From Pseudomonas sp. WJP1 (GTDB lineage Bacteria > Pseudomonadota > Gammaproteobacteria > Pseudomonadales > Pseudomonadaceae): a stretch of 64,000 nt of DNA. The stretch spans positions 5,235,001 to 5,299,000 of the forward strand of contig NZ_CP110128.1 in assembly GCF_028471945.1 (NCBI RefSeq), in the 5' to 3' direction. The number at the start of each line of letters is the position of its first letter. Within the stretch, counting starts at the first letter, position 1. Below, one piece after another: positions 56,216-64,000 of the stretch. A program made the position numbers and the translations under genes. The notes below the pieces were generated by a model. It was not told where the DNA came from and made no database searches. It worked only from the letters and a program-made list of their open reading frames with translations.

Positions 56216-56246
56216 GGGGTATGGGAGTGGCCATACCCCGCTAATT

Positions 56247-57092
56247 TCAACGTTTTTGGGTCAGTGCGCGACGTTCGAATTCAACGATGCGCTGACGGTA
56301 GTGCTCGATCGTCTGGGCGGTCAGTACGCTACGCTGGTCGTCCTTCAACTCGCCGTTCAACTCTTGCGACAATTTACGCGCCGCAGCCACCATCACGTCG
56401 AAGGCCTGCTTGGGATGACGCGGGCCTGGCAAACCGAGGAAGAAGCTCACGGCCGGGGTGCTGAAGTGGTCGATGTCGTCCAGGTCGAAGACGCCAGGCT
56501 TGACCGCGTTGGCCATGGAGAACAGTACTTCGCCATTGCCCGCCATGCTTTCGTGGCGGTGGAAGATGTCCATTTCGCCGAAACGCAGGCCGCTTTCGAG
56601 AATGTTCTGCAGCAGCGCCGGGCCTTTGAAGCCGGCAGGGTCGCGGCAGATCACGCTGATCACCAGCACTTCTTCGGCTTGCGGCTGTTCCTTGTCGCTG
56701 ACCGCAGGCGCTGCCTTGGTGTCATCCGGGAAATCGTCGTCACGGCTGCTGAAGCTCGGGCCGCCGTCCAGGTCGAGGCTTAGGTTCATGTCGCCCTGGG
56801 AAGGCTCGCCATGGCCACGCTTGCCGCGCTTGGAGCCCGATTCGCGGGCGGGCATGCTCACCGACGGCAGGTCTTGCTCGTCCAGTTGCGGTTCCTTGTG
56901 CGCATCCAGGACGCGAGACGGGCCCAACAGCTCGGGGCTTGTATCCTCGTCAGGCAGGTTGGACAGGCTCCGGTCGAGACGGAATTTCAGTTTTCCCTTG
57001 CCGCCGCGCATACGGCGCCAGCCATCGAAAAGAATACCGGCAATGACAATAATGCCGATGACGATCAGCCACTCGCGCAGACCGATTTCCAT
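56247..57092 (-). CDS. zipA: cell division protein ZipA
   Basis: 281 residues. One N-terminal helix ('[21 protein letters not shown]', about residues 5-25) anchors it with the rest in the cytoplasm; a charged, disordered linker follows (to about 145); the C-terminal FtsZ-binding domain starts about '[41 protein letters not shown]' (read in part) and includes '[23 protein letters not shown]'. It tethers FtsZ to the membrane. It follows smc with a 255-bp gap that contains the smc terminator and an AT-rich stretch likely to hold its promoter. Confidence 0.95.
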   Translation of the reverse strand: MEIGLREWLIVIGIIVIAGILFDGWRRMRGGKGKLKFRLDRSLSNLPDEDTSPELLGPSRVLDAHKEPQLDEQDLPSVSMPARESGSKRGKRGHGEPSQGDMNLSLDLDGGPSFSSRDDDFPDDTKAAPAVSDKEQPQAEEVLVISVICRDPAGFKGPALLQNILESGLRFGEMDIFHRHESMAGNGEVLFSMANAVKPGVFDLDDIDHFSTPAVSFFLGLPGPRHPKQAFDVMVAAARKLSQELNGELKDDQRSVLTAQTIEHYRQRIVEFERRALTQKR

Positions 57093-57320
57093 GTAATCCC
57101 GTGCCTCTATAAAAAATGCTGAAAAATAAGGGGCTTACATTCTGTAAACCGCTTTAAAACGTGGCGCCAACTCTATGTTCTGACAGGCGTTTTACCCACG
57201 TATACGAAAAATTGACATTAAACTAGCACGACCAAAGGCAACTTTACACCGTCTGGCACGCTGGTCCCTCGAATATGTCGATTGGCCAGCAAGTCGGCAT
57301 GGCATTTTGCACCCCATCGC

Positions 57321-57352
57321 TAAAAAATCCCCCCTGAAACTCCTGTTTCAGG
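57321..57352 (-). terminator. intrinsic terminator of smc
   Basis: Minus strand: CCTGAAAC-AGGA-GTTTCAGG followed by GGGGATTTTTT. The stem overlaps the smc stop codon. So zipA must have its own promoter in the remaining 230 bases. Confidence 0.8.
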
Positions 57353-60300
57353 CGTCCACCATCGCCATGGCCTCCTCGACATCCACCGCCACCAGACGCG
57401 AGCATCCCGGTTCGTGCATCGTCACCCCCATCAGTTGTTCGGCCATTTCCATGGCGATCTTGTTGTGGGTGATATAGATGAACTGCACGGTCTGCGACAT
57501 CTCCTTGACCAGTCGTGCATAGCGTCCAACGTTGGCGTCATCCAATGGCGCGTCCACTTCATCGAGCATGCAGAACGGCGCCGGGTTCAACTTGAAGATC
57601 GCAAAAACCAGGGCCAATGCGGTCAGGGCTTTTTCGCCCCCGGAGAGCAAATGGATGGTGCTGTTCTTCTTTCCGGGCGGCTGCGCCATGATCGTCACCC
57701 CTGTATCGAGTAGATCTTCGCCCGTCAGTTCCAAATACGCGCGCCCTCCACCGAAAACTTTTGGGAAAAGGGCCTGTAAACCGCCATTGATCTGATCAAA
57801 GGTATCCTTGAAGCGGTTCCGGGTTTCCTTGTCGATCTTGCGGATCACGTTCTCGAGCGTGTCGAGCGCTTCGACCAGATCGTCGTTCTGCGCGTCCAGA
57901 TAACGTTTACGCTCCGATTGTTGCTGGTATTCATCGATGGCCGCGAGGTTGATCGCGCCCAGGCGCTGGATCCGTGCGCCAATGCGCTCGAGTTCTTCCT
58001 CGGCGGCTTTCTCGCTGGCCTCGGCGGTCAGTGTGGCCAGCACGCCGTGCAGGTCGTAGCCGTCTTCGAGCAACTGGTCCTGCAACGCCTTGCGCCGCAC
58101 GGTCAGGGCTTGCCATTCCATGCGCTGGTTTTCGAGCTGGCCGCGAATCAGCTGGGACTGCTGTTCGGCCTGGTTGCGGCGCTTTTCAGCATCACGCAGT
58201 TCGCGGTCGGCGTCTTCCAGGGCGATCTGCGCGGTCTTGAGTTCTTCGTCGACGGTCATGCGCTTGTCGAGCAGTTCTTCGAGCTTGAGGCGCAACTCTT
58301 CCAGGGGCGCCTCGCCCTCCTCCAGGTTGAGGCTCAGTTGCTCGCGTTTTTCCGTCAGGCGTTCGGCCTGCATTTCCAGGCGTTCCAGGGCCTGGCGCGT
58401 CGAGTCATGCTGGGCCCGCAGCGAGCCCAGGCGCACCGCCAGTTGATGGGCGTGATCCTTGTGCTGGCGGGCTTCCTGGCGCACCCGGTCAAGCCGTTCG
58501 CGCAAGCTGTCACGCTGGGCCAGCAGCAGCTCGCGCTGCTCGGTGTCCAGCGCCATGCTGTCGAGCGCTTCCTGCAATTGCAGGCGGGCTTCGCCGATGT
58601 GTTCATGTTCCAGGGCCCGCTGTTCGGCCAACTCCTGGAGTTCTTCATCGAGGCGCGTGCGCCGCAGGTTCAACTGCTCGGCCTTGGCTTTGCCGGCCGA
58701 CAGCTGGGCCTTGAGCTCACCTTGCTGACGGGCTTCGTCCTGCAGCAGGCGGCGCAAATGTTCACGGCCGTTTTCCTGCTGGCGCTGTTGCGCCCGCAGG
58801 TTTTGCAATTCGGTTTCGAGGGCTTCGACGGCCGCTTCACGCTCTTCGCGTTCAAGACCCAGTTGCTGGATTTCCTGACCACGGGCGAGCATCCCGCTTT
58901 CCGCTTCGCTGGCACGGCGCACGCGCAAAAAGTGCCGGCCGACCCAGTATCCGTCGCGACTGATCAGGCTCTGGCCCGCGGCCAATTGCCCACGCAAGGC
59001 CAGCGCCTGTTCGAGGCTTTCGACCGGTTTGACCTGCCCCAGCCATGGCGACAGATCGATCTGCGCTTCGACTTTATCGAGCAGGCTGCCGGGCACGCGC
59101 GCGCCGTCGGTGGCGGGGCTGAGCAAGCGCAAATCGCCTTGAGTAAACCCGGACAAATCGAAATCGCCGAAGTCATCCACCAGCACCGCTTGCAGGTCGG
59201 CGCCCAGTACGGTTTCCACCGCCAGCTCCCAACCGGCCTCGACTTTCAGGCCTTCGGCCAGGCGCGGGCGGTCCGCCAGCTGCTGCTCGCGCAGCCATTG
59301 CGCGGTGCCGGTACCCGGGTCGAGCGCCGCTTGCTGCAAGGCTTCGAGCGAAGCCAGGCGACCATTGAGGCGCTGCAGATCGCCCTGGGCCTGTTGTTGC
59401 GCCGACAGTGCGTGCTGCAATTGCTGGCGCAGTTGCTCGAGCTTTTCAACCTGAGCTTCTTCACTGGTCTGCAAATCCTCGAGGGTCGCCTCGGATTCAG
59501 CGAGCTGTTCGTTGAGCGCCATGATCGCCGCGTCTTCCGGGTCCGCCGACAACAAGGCGCGTTCTTCACCCAGGCGCCGGTGCCGATCGGCCAGGCGCTC
59601 CAGGCTGGTTTCCAGCTGCTGGATCCGCGATTGCTGGACTTCCGACTGGCGCCGTGGCTCGGCGGCGCTGAGGTTGAACGTGTCCCACTGCTCCTGCCAG
59701 CCGTGCATGGTGGTTTCGGATTCTTCCAGCGCGGCGGCGGCTTCTTCGGCGGCGGCGCTGGTGACTTCCTGCTCCGGCGTGAGCATGTCCAGCTCTTCGC
59801 CGAGGGTCAGCAGCAACGTGCGGTCGTGGCCCAGGTGCGACTCGGTCTCCAGGCGCGCGCGCTCGGCTTCCTTCAAATCGTCCTGCAATTGGCGCAAGCG
59901 CTGCTGGCCGTGCTGGATGCTCTGTTCGACCCGGGCGATGTCGCCGCCGACCGAATAGAAGCGCCCCTGCACCAGATTGAAGCGCTCGGAGAGGTCGTGA
60001 TGGCCATCGCGCAAGCGTTCGATGCTGGCGTCGGCGTTGCGTTGTTCGGCCACCAGGGCTTCGAAACTGACTTCCTGGGTGCCGATGATCGCTTCGCGCT
60101 GGCCGACCTGATCGTTCAGGTCTTGCCAGCGCAGGGCCGACAATTGCGCCTTGAGCTGGCGCTCCTCGGCTTTGAATTCCTGGTACTTCTTGGCCGCTTC
60201 GGCCTGGCGGTGCAAGCGTTCGAGCTGACGTTCGAGCTCTTCGCGCAGGTCAGTCAGGCGCTCCAGGTTTTCGTGGGTACGGCGGATGCGGTTTTCGGTT

Positions 60301-60836
60301 TCGCGCCGACGCTCCTTGTACTTGGAGATCCCCGCGGCTTCTTCGATGAAGTTGCGCAAATCTTCGGGCTTGGACTCGATCAGCTTGGAGATCATCCCCT
60401 GTTCGATGATCGAGTAGCTGCGCGGGCCCAGGCCGGTGCCGAGGAAGATATCGGTGATGTCACGGCGACGGCACTTGGTGCCGTTGAGGTAATAAGTGGT
60501 CTGGCTGTCGCGGGTCACTTTGCGGCGAATGGAAATTTCCGCATAGGCGGCGTATTCACCGAGCAAGGTGCCATCGGAGTTATCGAACACCAACTCGATG
60601 CTCGCCTGGCTCACCGGCTTGCGGCTGGTGGAGCCATTGAAGATGACGTCGGTCATCGACTCGCCGCGCAGGTTCTTCGCCGAACTCTCGCCCATCACCC
60701 AGCGTACGGCGTCGATGATGTTCGACTTGCCGCAACCATTGGGCCCGACCACCGCCGCCATGTTGCTGGGGAAGTTCACCGTGGTCGGGTCGACGAAGGA
60801 CTTGAACCCCGCCAGCTTGATGCACTTTAGCCGCAC
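57348..60836 (-). CDS. smc: chromosome partition protein Smc
   Basis: 1,162 residues, the length I recall for Pseudomonas Smc. N-terminal Walker A 'GPNGCGKSNIIDAVRWVMGE' (residues 31 on), Q-loop 'KCRRRDITDIFLGTGLGPRSYSIIEQG' in part, long heptad coiled coils, a hinge at about 500-650 ('DRPRLAEGLKVEAGWELAVE', 'LVDDFGDFDL'), a second coiled coil, then signature 'LSGGEKALTALAL' and Walker B 'FCMLDEVDAPLDD'. It organises and condenses the chromosome with ScpAB. I chose the GTG at 60836 because 'VRLKCIKLAGFKSF' is the family start; it lies 2 bp after the stop of the GntR gene, so the two are coupled. Confidence 0.96.
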   Translation of the reverse strand: MRLKCIKLAGFKSFVDPTTVNFPSNMAAVVGPNGCGKSNIIDAVRWVMGESSAKNLRGESMTDVIFNGSTSRKPVSQASIELVFDNSDGTLLGEYAAYAEISIRRKVTRDSQTTYYLNGTKCRRRDITDIFLGTGLGPRSYSIIEQGMISKLIESKPEDLRNFIEEAAGISKYKERRRETENRIRRTHENLERLTDLREELERQLERLHRQAEAAKKYQEFKAEERQLKAQLSALRWQDLNDQVGQREAIIGTQEVSFEALVAEQRNADASIERLRDGHHDLSERFNLVQGRFYSVGGDIARVEQSIQHGQQRLRQLQDDLKEAERARLETESHLGHDRTLLLTLGEELDMLTPEQEVTSAAAEEAAAALEESETTMHGWQEQWDTFNLSAAEPRRQSEVQQSRIQQLETSLERLADRHRRLGEERALLSADPEDAAIMALNEQLAESEATLEDLQTSEEAQVEKLEQLRQQLQHALSAQQQAQGDLQRLNGRLASLEALQQAALDPGTGTAQWLREQQLADRPRLAEGLKVEAGWELAVETVLGADLQAVLVDDFGDFDLSGFTQGDLRLLSPATDGARVPGSLLDKVEAQIDLSPWLGQVKPVESLEQALALRGQLAAGQSLISRDGYWVGRHFLRVRRASEAESGMLARGQEIQQLGLEREEREAAVEALETELQNLRAQQRQQENGREHLRRLLQDEARQQGELKAQLSAGKAKAEQLNLRRTRLDEELQELAEQRALEHEHIGEARLQLQEALDSMALDTEQRELLLAQRDSLRERLDRVRQEARQHKDHAHQLAVRLGSLRAQHDSTRQALERLEMQAERLTEKREQLSLNLEEGEAPLEELRLKLEELLDKRMTVDEELKTAQIALEDADRELRDAEKRRNQAEQQSQLIRGQLENQRMEWQALTVRRKALQDQLLEDGYDLHGVLATLTAEASEKAAEEELERIGARIQRLGAINLAAIDEYQQQSERKRYLDAQNDDLVEALDTLENVIRKIDKETRNRFKDTFDQINGGLQALFPKVFGGGRAYLELTGEDLLDTGVTIMAQPPGKKNSTIHLLSGGEKALTALALVFAIFKLNPAPFCMLDEVDAPLDDANVGRYARLVKEMSQTVQFIYITHNKIAMEMAEQLMGVTMHEPGCSRLVAVDVEEAMAMVDA

Positions 60837-60838
60837 GC

Positions 60839-61498
60839 TTATGCGTCCGTCAGGGCAGAGATCACCAGATCGCAACTGCGCTGGCCATAAGCGGTCAGCA
60901 CTTCGCGGATCAGTGGGAAATCACGGGCGATCACGGCAGCAAGCAGGCGTTCGAACAGCTCCAGGTACTCGCTCATCGAGGCCTTGCGTTGCTCCAGGGC
61001 GAGAAAGTACGCACGGCTCATGGCCGGTTGCAGGTTCTCGACGGTTTCCTGCAGGTACGGATTGTTGGCGAACGGGTACGTGGCGCGCATCACGTTGAAA
61101 CTGTCGTCGACGAAGGCATGGATGTCCTGGCGCTCGTAGCTGGCGGTCAGGCGCTGCTGGATCTGCACGAACGGCGCCAGGTCGGCCTGGACTTTCCAGC
61201 CAGTGGCCACGGCATTGGCGAGCAGGATGTACATCTCGCTCATCAGCGTGCACAGGCTCTTGACCTTGTGCGCGGTGAGTTCGGTGACGTGGGCGCCACG
61301 GCGCGGCAGGATGGCGATCAGGTGCCGGCGCTCGAGAATCAGCAAAGCCTCGCGAACCGAGCCGCGGCTGACGTCAAGTGCCTGCGTGACCTTCTGTTCC
61401 TGGATGCGCTCCCCGGGCTTCATTTCGCCGCGAATGATGCGTTCGGCGAGGTGATGCGCGATTTGCTCGGCGAGGCTGTCCGGCGCCTTGAACGTCAT
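60839..61498 (-). CDS. GntR-family regulator with FCD domain
   Basis: 219 residues. Winged helix at the start: 'LAEQIAHHLAERIIRGEMKPGERIQEQKVTQALDVSRGSVREALLILE' in outline, with the GER and SRGSVREAL blocks typical of the FadR subfamily. The C-terminal FCD ligand domain ('FNVMRATYPFANNPYLQETVENL') normally binds a small organic acid with a metal. It is divergent from xdhA across 266 bp and directly upstream of smc on the same transcript. Same position as PA1526 in P. aeruginosa. It likely controls xdhAB and perhaps responds to a purine breakdown product; the ligand is inferred. Confidence 0.87.
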   Translation of the reverse strand: MTFKAPDSLAEQIAHHLAERIIRGEMKPGERIQEQKVTQALDVSRGSVREALLILERRHLIAILPRRGAHVTELTAHKVKSLCTLMSEMYILLANAVATGWKVQADLAPFVQIQQRLTASYERQDIHAFVDDSFNVMRATYPFANNPYLQETVENLQPAMSRAYFLALEQRKASMSEYLELFERLLAAVIARDFPLIREVLTAYGQRSCDLVISALTDA

Positions 61499-61668
61499 GG
61501 TTGTCCTTCAAACTCTTCGATTTGCACAAGCGGCGCAGTGTAGCGCAATTGATACGTCATGGCGCAGGGCCCACCGGGTGGTTTTTGGCACGATTCAAGC
61601 AAAAAGCAGGCTGTTGATCGAGGGTCAATAATGAAGAAATGGAGCGTTAGTCGACAAAATGCATTTTC

Positions 61669-61706
61669 CTGACCTTTAAGTCAGAAAATCATTGACCGAA
61701 AAGTCA
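61669..61706. promoter_or_regulatory. two TGAC-N6-GTCA operators before xdhA
   Basis: TGAC-CTTTAA-GTCA (61670-61683) and TGAC-CGAAAA-GTCA (61693-61706) are identical in the arms and start 23 bp apart, about two DNA turns. They lie 60-95 bp before the xdhA GTG and about 170 bp from the GntR start. Likely binding sites of the divergent GntR protein. The gap 61499-61764 is otherwise AT-rich promoter DNA. Confidence 0.6.
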
Positions 61707-61764
61707 GACCTGCTAAATTCGGTTCATATCGGTTAACAACAATAATGAGTCTGCGAGGCCTTCC

Positions 61765-63219
61765 GTGATCCAGTTTTTACTAAACCAGGAACTCCGTAGC
61801 GAGCACGCCCTGGACCCGAACCTGACCGTGCTCAATTATCTGCGCGACCATGTGGGCAAACCCGGTACCAAAGAAGGCTGCGCCAGCGGCGACTGTGGCG
61901 CGTGCACCGTGGTCGTCGGCGAATTGCAGACCGATGACGCAGGCCGCGAACACATTCGCTACCGCAGCCTCAACTCGTGCCTGACCTTCGTGTCGTCCTT
62001 GCATGGCAAGCAACTGATCAGCGTTGAAGACCTCAAGCACAAGGGTGAGCTGCACAGCGTGCAGAAGGCCATGGTCGAGTGCCACGGCTCGCAATGCGGG
62101 TTCTGCACCCCTGGTTTCGTGATGTCGTTGTTTGCCCTGCAAAAGAACAGCGATGCACCGGATCAGCACAAGGCCCACGAAGCCCTGGCCGGCAACCTCT
62201 GCCGCTGCACCGGTTATCGCCCAATCCTGGAAGCCGCCGAGCAGTCCTGCTGCGCTAAAAAGCCGGACCAGTTCGATGCCAACGAAACCCAGACCATTGC
62301 CCGGCTCAAGGCCATTGCGCCGACCGCTATCGGCGAACTCAACAGCGGCGACAAGCGCTGCCTGGTGCCCCTGACCGTGGCCGACTTGGCCGACCTCTAC
62401 GATGCTTACCCACAGGCCCGCCTGCTGGCCGGCGGCACTGACCTGGCGCTGGAAGTAACGCAGTTCCACCGCACGCTGCCGGTGATGATCTACGTCGGCA
62501 ACGTCGCCGAAATGAAGCGTATCGACCGTTTCGACGACCGCCTGGAAATCGGCGCCGCCACCGCCCTCTCCGACTGCTACGAGGCCCTGAAGGCCGAGTA
62601 CCCGGACTTCGGCGAACTGCTGCAGCGCTTCGCCTCATTGCAGATTCGCAACCAGGGCACCCTGGGTGGCAACATCGGCAACGCCTCGCCCATCGGTGAC
62701 TCGCCTCCCCTGCTGATTGCCCTGGGCGCGCAGATTGTCCTGTGCAAGGGCGAGACCCGCCGCACCCTGGCCCTGGAAGATTACTTCATCGACTACCGCG
62801 TCACCGCGCGCCAGGAAAGCGAGTTCATCGAGAAGATCATCGTGCCGCGTGCCAGCGTCGAACAGCTGTTCCGCGCCTACAAGGTCTCCAAGCGCCTGGA
62901 CGATGACATTTCTGCCGTGTGCGCGGCATTCAACCTGCGCCTGGAAAACGGTGTGATCGCCGACGCCCGCGTGGCCTTCGGTGGCATGGCGGCCATTCCA
63001 AAACGCGCCAACAGTTGCGAAACCGCGTTGATCGGTTCGCCCTTCAACAGCGCCACCGTTGAACGCGCCTGCGCTGCCCTGGCCGAAGATTTCACACCGC
63101 TGTCGGACTTCCGCGCCAGCAAGGAATATCGCCTGCTCAGCGCGCAGAACCTGCTGCGCAAATACTTCATCGAACTGCAAACGCCGCACATCGAGACTCG
63201 GGTGACCGCTTATGTCTAA
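61765..63219 (+). CDS. xdhA: xanthine dehydrogenase small subunit XdhA
   Basis: 484 residues. Plant-type [2Fe-2S] domain with Cys39, Cys44, Cys47 and Cys72 ('GCASGDCGACTVVV', 'LNSC'); second cluster with Cys111, Cys114, Cys146 and Cys148 ('CGFCTPG', 'NLCRCTGYRP'); then the FAD domain ('RLLAGGTDLALEV', 'RNQGTLGGNIGNASPIGDSPP') and CO-dehydrogenase flavoprotein C-terminal domain. It carries electrons from the molybdenum subunit to NAD+ in oxidation of hypoxanthine and xanthine to urate. GTG start preceded by GAGG. It overlaps xdhB by 8 bp. Two matching operators precede it. Confidence 0.95.
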   Translation: MIQFLLNQELRSEHALDPNLTVLNYLRDHVGKPGTKEGCASGDCGACTVVVGELQTDDAGREHIRYRSLNSCLTFVSSLHGKQLISVEDLKHKGELHSVQKAMVECHGSQCGFCTPGFVMSLFALQKNSDAPDQHKAHEALAGNLCRCTGYRPILEAAEQSCCAKKPDQFDANETQTIARLKAIAPTAIGELNSGDKRCLVPLTVADLADLYDAYPQARLLAGGTDLALEVTQFHRTLPVMIYVGNVAEMKRIDRFDDRLEIGAATALSDCYEALKAEYPDFGELLQRFASLQIRNQGTLGGNIGNASPIGDSPPLLIALGAQIVLCKGETRRTLALEDYFIDYRVTARQESEFIEKIIVPRASVEQLFRAYKVSKRLDDDISAVCAAFNLRLENGVIADARVAFGGMAAIPKRANSCETALIGSPFNSATVERACAALAEDFTPLSDFRASKEYRLLSAQNLLRKYFIELQTPHIETRVTAYV

Positions 63220-64000
63220 CCATCACGCCGTAGAGAAGACCCAGGCCGAACTGGCTGAACTGTTCGCCAAGGACCTGACCACCGGTGTCGGCCGCAGCGT
63301 CAAGCACGACAGCGCCGCCAAGCATGTGTCCGGTGAAGCGCAGTACATCGACGATCGCCTGGAGTTTCCGAACCAGCTGCACGTGTACGCCCGCATGTCG
63401 GACCGCGCCCACGCCCGGATCATCAGCATCGACACCTCGCCCTGCTATGCCTTCGAAGGTGTGCGCATCGCCATTACCCACGAAGACGTGCCGGGCCTGA
63501 AGGACATTGGTCCGTTGCTGCCGGGCGATCCGCTGCTGGCGATCGATACCGTGCAGTTCGTCGGTCAACCGGTGGTGGCCGTCGCCGCCAAGGATCTGGA
63601 AACCGCACGCAAGGCGGCAATGGCCGCGATCATCGAATACGAAGACCTGGAGCCGGTGCTGGACGTGGTCGAAGCCCTGCGCAAGCGCCATTTTGTGCTC
63701 GACAGCCACACGCACCAGCGTGGCGATTCGGTCACGGCGCTGGCCACTGCCGAGCACCGCATTCAAGGCACCCTGCACATCGGCGGCCAGGAACACTTCT
63801 ACCTGGAAACCCAGATTTCCTCGGTGATGCCTACCGAAGATGGCGGCATGATCGTCTACTGCTCCACCCAGAACCCCACCGAAGTGCAGAAGCTGGTGGC
63901 CGAAGTGCTGGACGTGTCGATGAACAAGATCGTCGTTGACATGCGCCGCATGGGTGGCGGTTTTGGCGGCAAGGAAACCCAGGCAGCGAGCCCGGCGTGC
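63212..64000 (+). CDS. xdhB: xanthine dehydrogenase molybdopterin subunit XdhB, 5' part (cut by window end)
   Basis: 263 codons are present and the frame is open to the last base; the full protein is about 800 residues. The start 'LTTGVGRSVKHDSAAKHVSGEAQYIDD' and 'GQEHFYLETQ' are the xanthine oxidase fold, and the terminal 'RRMGGGFGGKETQ' is the first molybdopterin-binding motif of this family. It holds the Mo active site with XdhA as partner. The start ATG lies inside the last codons of xdhA, so translation is coupled. Downstream genes (xdhC, guanine deaminase in relatives) lie outside. Confidence 0.95.
   Translation, partial: MSNHHAVEKTQAELAELFAKDLTTGVGRSVKHDSAAKHVSGEAQYIDDRLEFPNQLHVYARMSDRAHARIISIDTSPCYAFEGVRIAITHEDVPGLKDIGPLLPGDPLLAIDTVQFVGQPVVAVAAKDLETARKAAMAAIIEYEDLEPVLDVVEALRKRHFVLDSHTHQRGDSVTALATAEHRIQGTLHIGGQEHFYLETQISSVMPTEDGGMIVYCSTQNPTEVQKLVAEVLDVSMNKIVVDMRRMGGGFGGKETQAASPAC

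Noticed and set aside
57918..60830. A 970-codon plus-strand frame opposite smc
   Set aside because: A leucine/glutamine-rich shadow of the Smc coiled coils; no ribosome site or recognisable domain.

Overview
The window is high-GC Pseudomonas DNA, most like the P. fluorescens group. The clearest markers are a complete pyoverdine locus (fpvGHJKCDEF, an mbtH-like gene, pvdH, pvdL, pvdS), the smc-zipA-ligA order beside xdhAB, an msuEDC-sfnR sulfonate operon, and many Pseudomonas-type REP/REPIN repeats. The first gene (RhtA/EamA exporter) and the last (xdhB) are cut by the window edges. I saw no rRNA, tRNA or CRISPR array, but I had no covariance-model search.

Layout. (1) 1-7,030: housekeeping and accessory genes: exporter end, two small lipoproteins, a TetR/SDR divergent pair with an isomerase, an M24 aminopeptidase, a stand-alone cysteine desulfurase and a LysE exporter. 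(2) 7,200-14,700: organosulfur scavenging. msuE-msuD-msuC-sfnR (+) and sfnB-metI-metQ (-) face each other, and each begins with a -24/-12 (sigma-54) promoter with an ACTGTT/AACAGT palindrome about 105-115 bp upstream. SfnR, encoded inside the first operon, is the natural activator of both. (3) 15,430-44,960: pyoverdine. fpvGHJKCDEF releases iron from ferripyoverdine in the periplasm and imports it. On the opposite strand lie the MbtH-like gene, pvdH (diaminobutyrate supply), a GNAT gene and a two-component system, which is divergent from dsbD2/tlpA-like/dsbG. Then come an alpha/beta hydrolase, the 13-kb NRPS gene pvdL and the sigma factor gene pvdS. TAAAT-N16-CGT PvdS boxes are perfect before mbtH and pvdH and one mismatch off before pvdL and (candidate) fpvG. 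pvdS has a Fur-box-like promoter.

(4) 45,000-48,700: a patchy, recombined island. It holds a Cys-containing lipoprotein, a decayed copy of a small DUF6124-like gene next to a possible IS end, runs of a TGTCCCCTTTT tag, a short RHS-core protein with an AT-rich variable tail, and an intact DUF6124-like gene with an odd leader. (5) 48,715-64,000: dusA; a second two-component operon headed by two small PepSY proteins with a BqsR/CarR-like operator; a zinc-peptidase-like protein; ligA with a terminator hairpin in its leader; zipA; smc; an FCD-type GntR regulator; and xdhA/xdhB preceded by two TGAC-N6-GTCA operators.

Nothing here is a plainly new defence or mobile system. The freshest signals are regulatory: matched SfnR/sigma-54 sites on two opposing operons, PvdS -35 elements overlapping upstream stop codons, a REPIN translated as the start of the FpvD ATPase, and the terminator in the ligA leader. 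The RHS/DUF6124 island is the least explained stretch. Functional names rest on motif reading and remembered synteny with P. aeruginosa, not on database searches.
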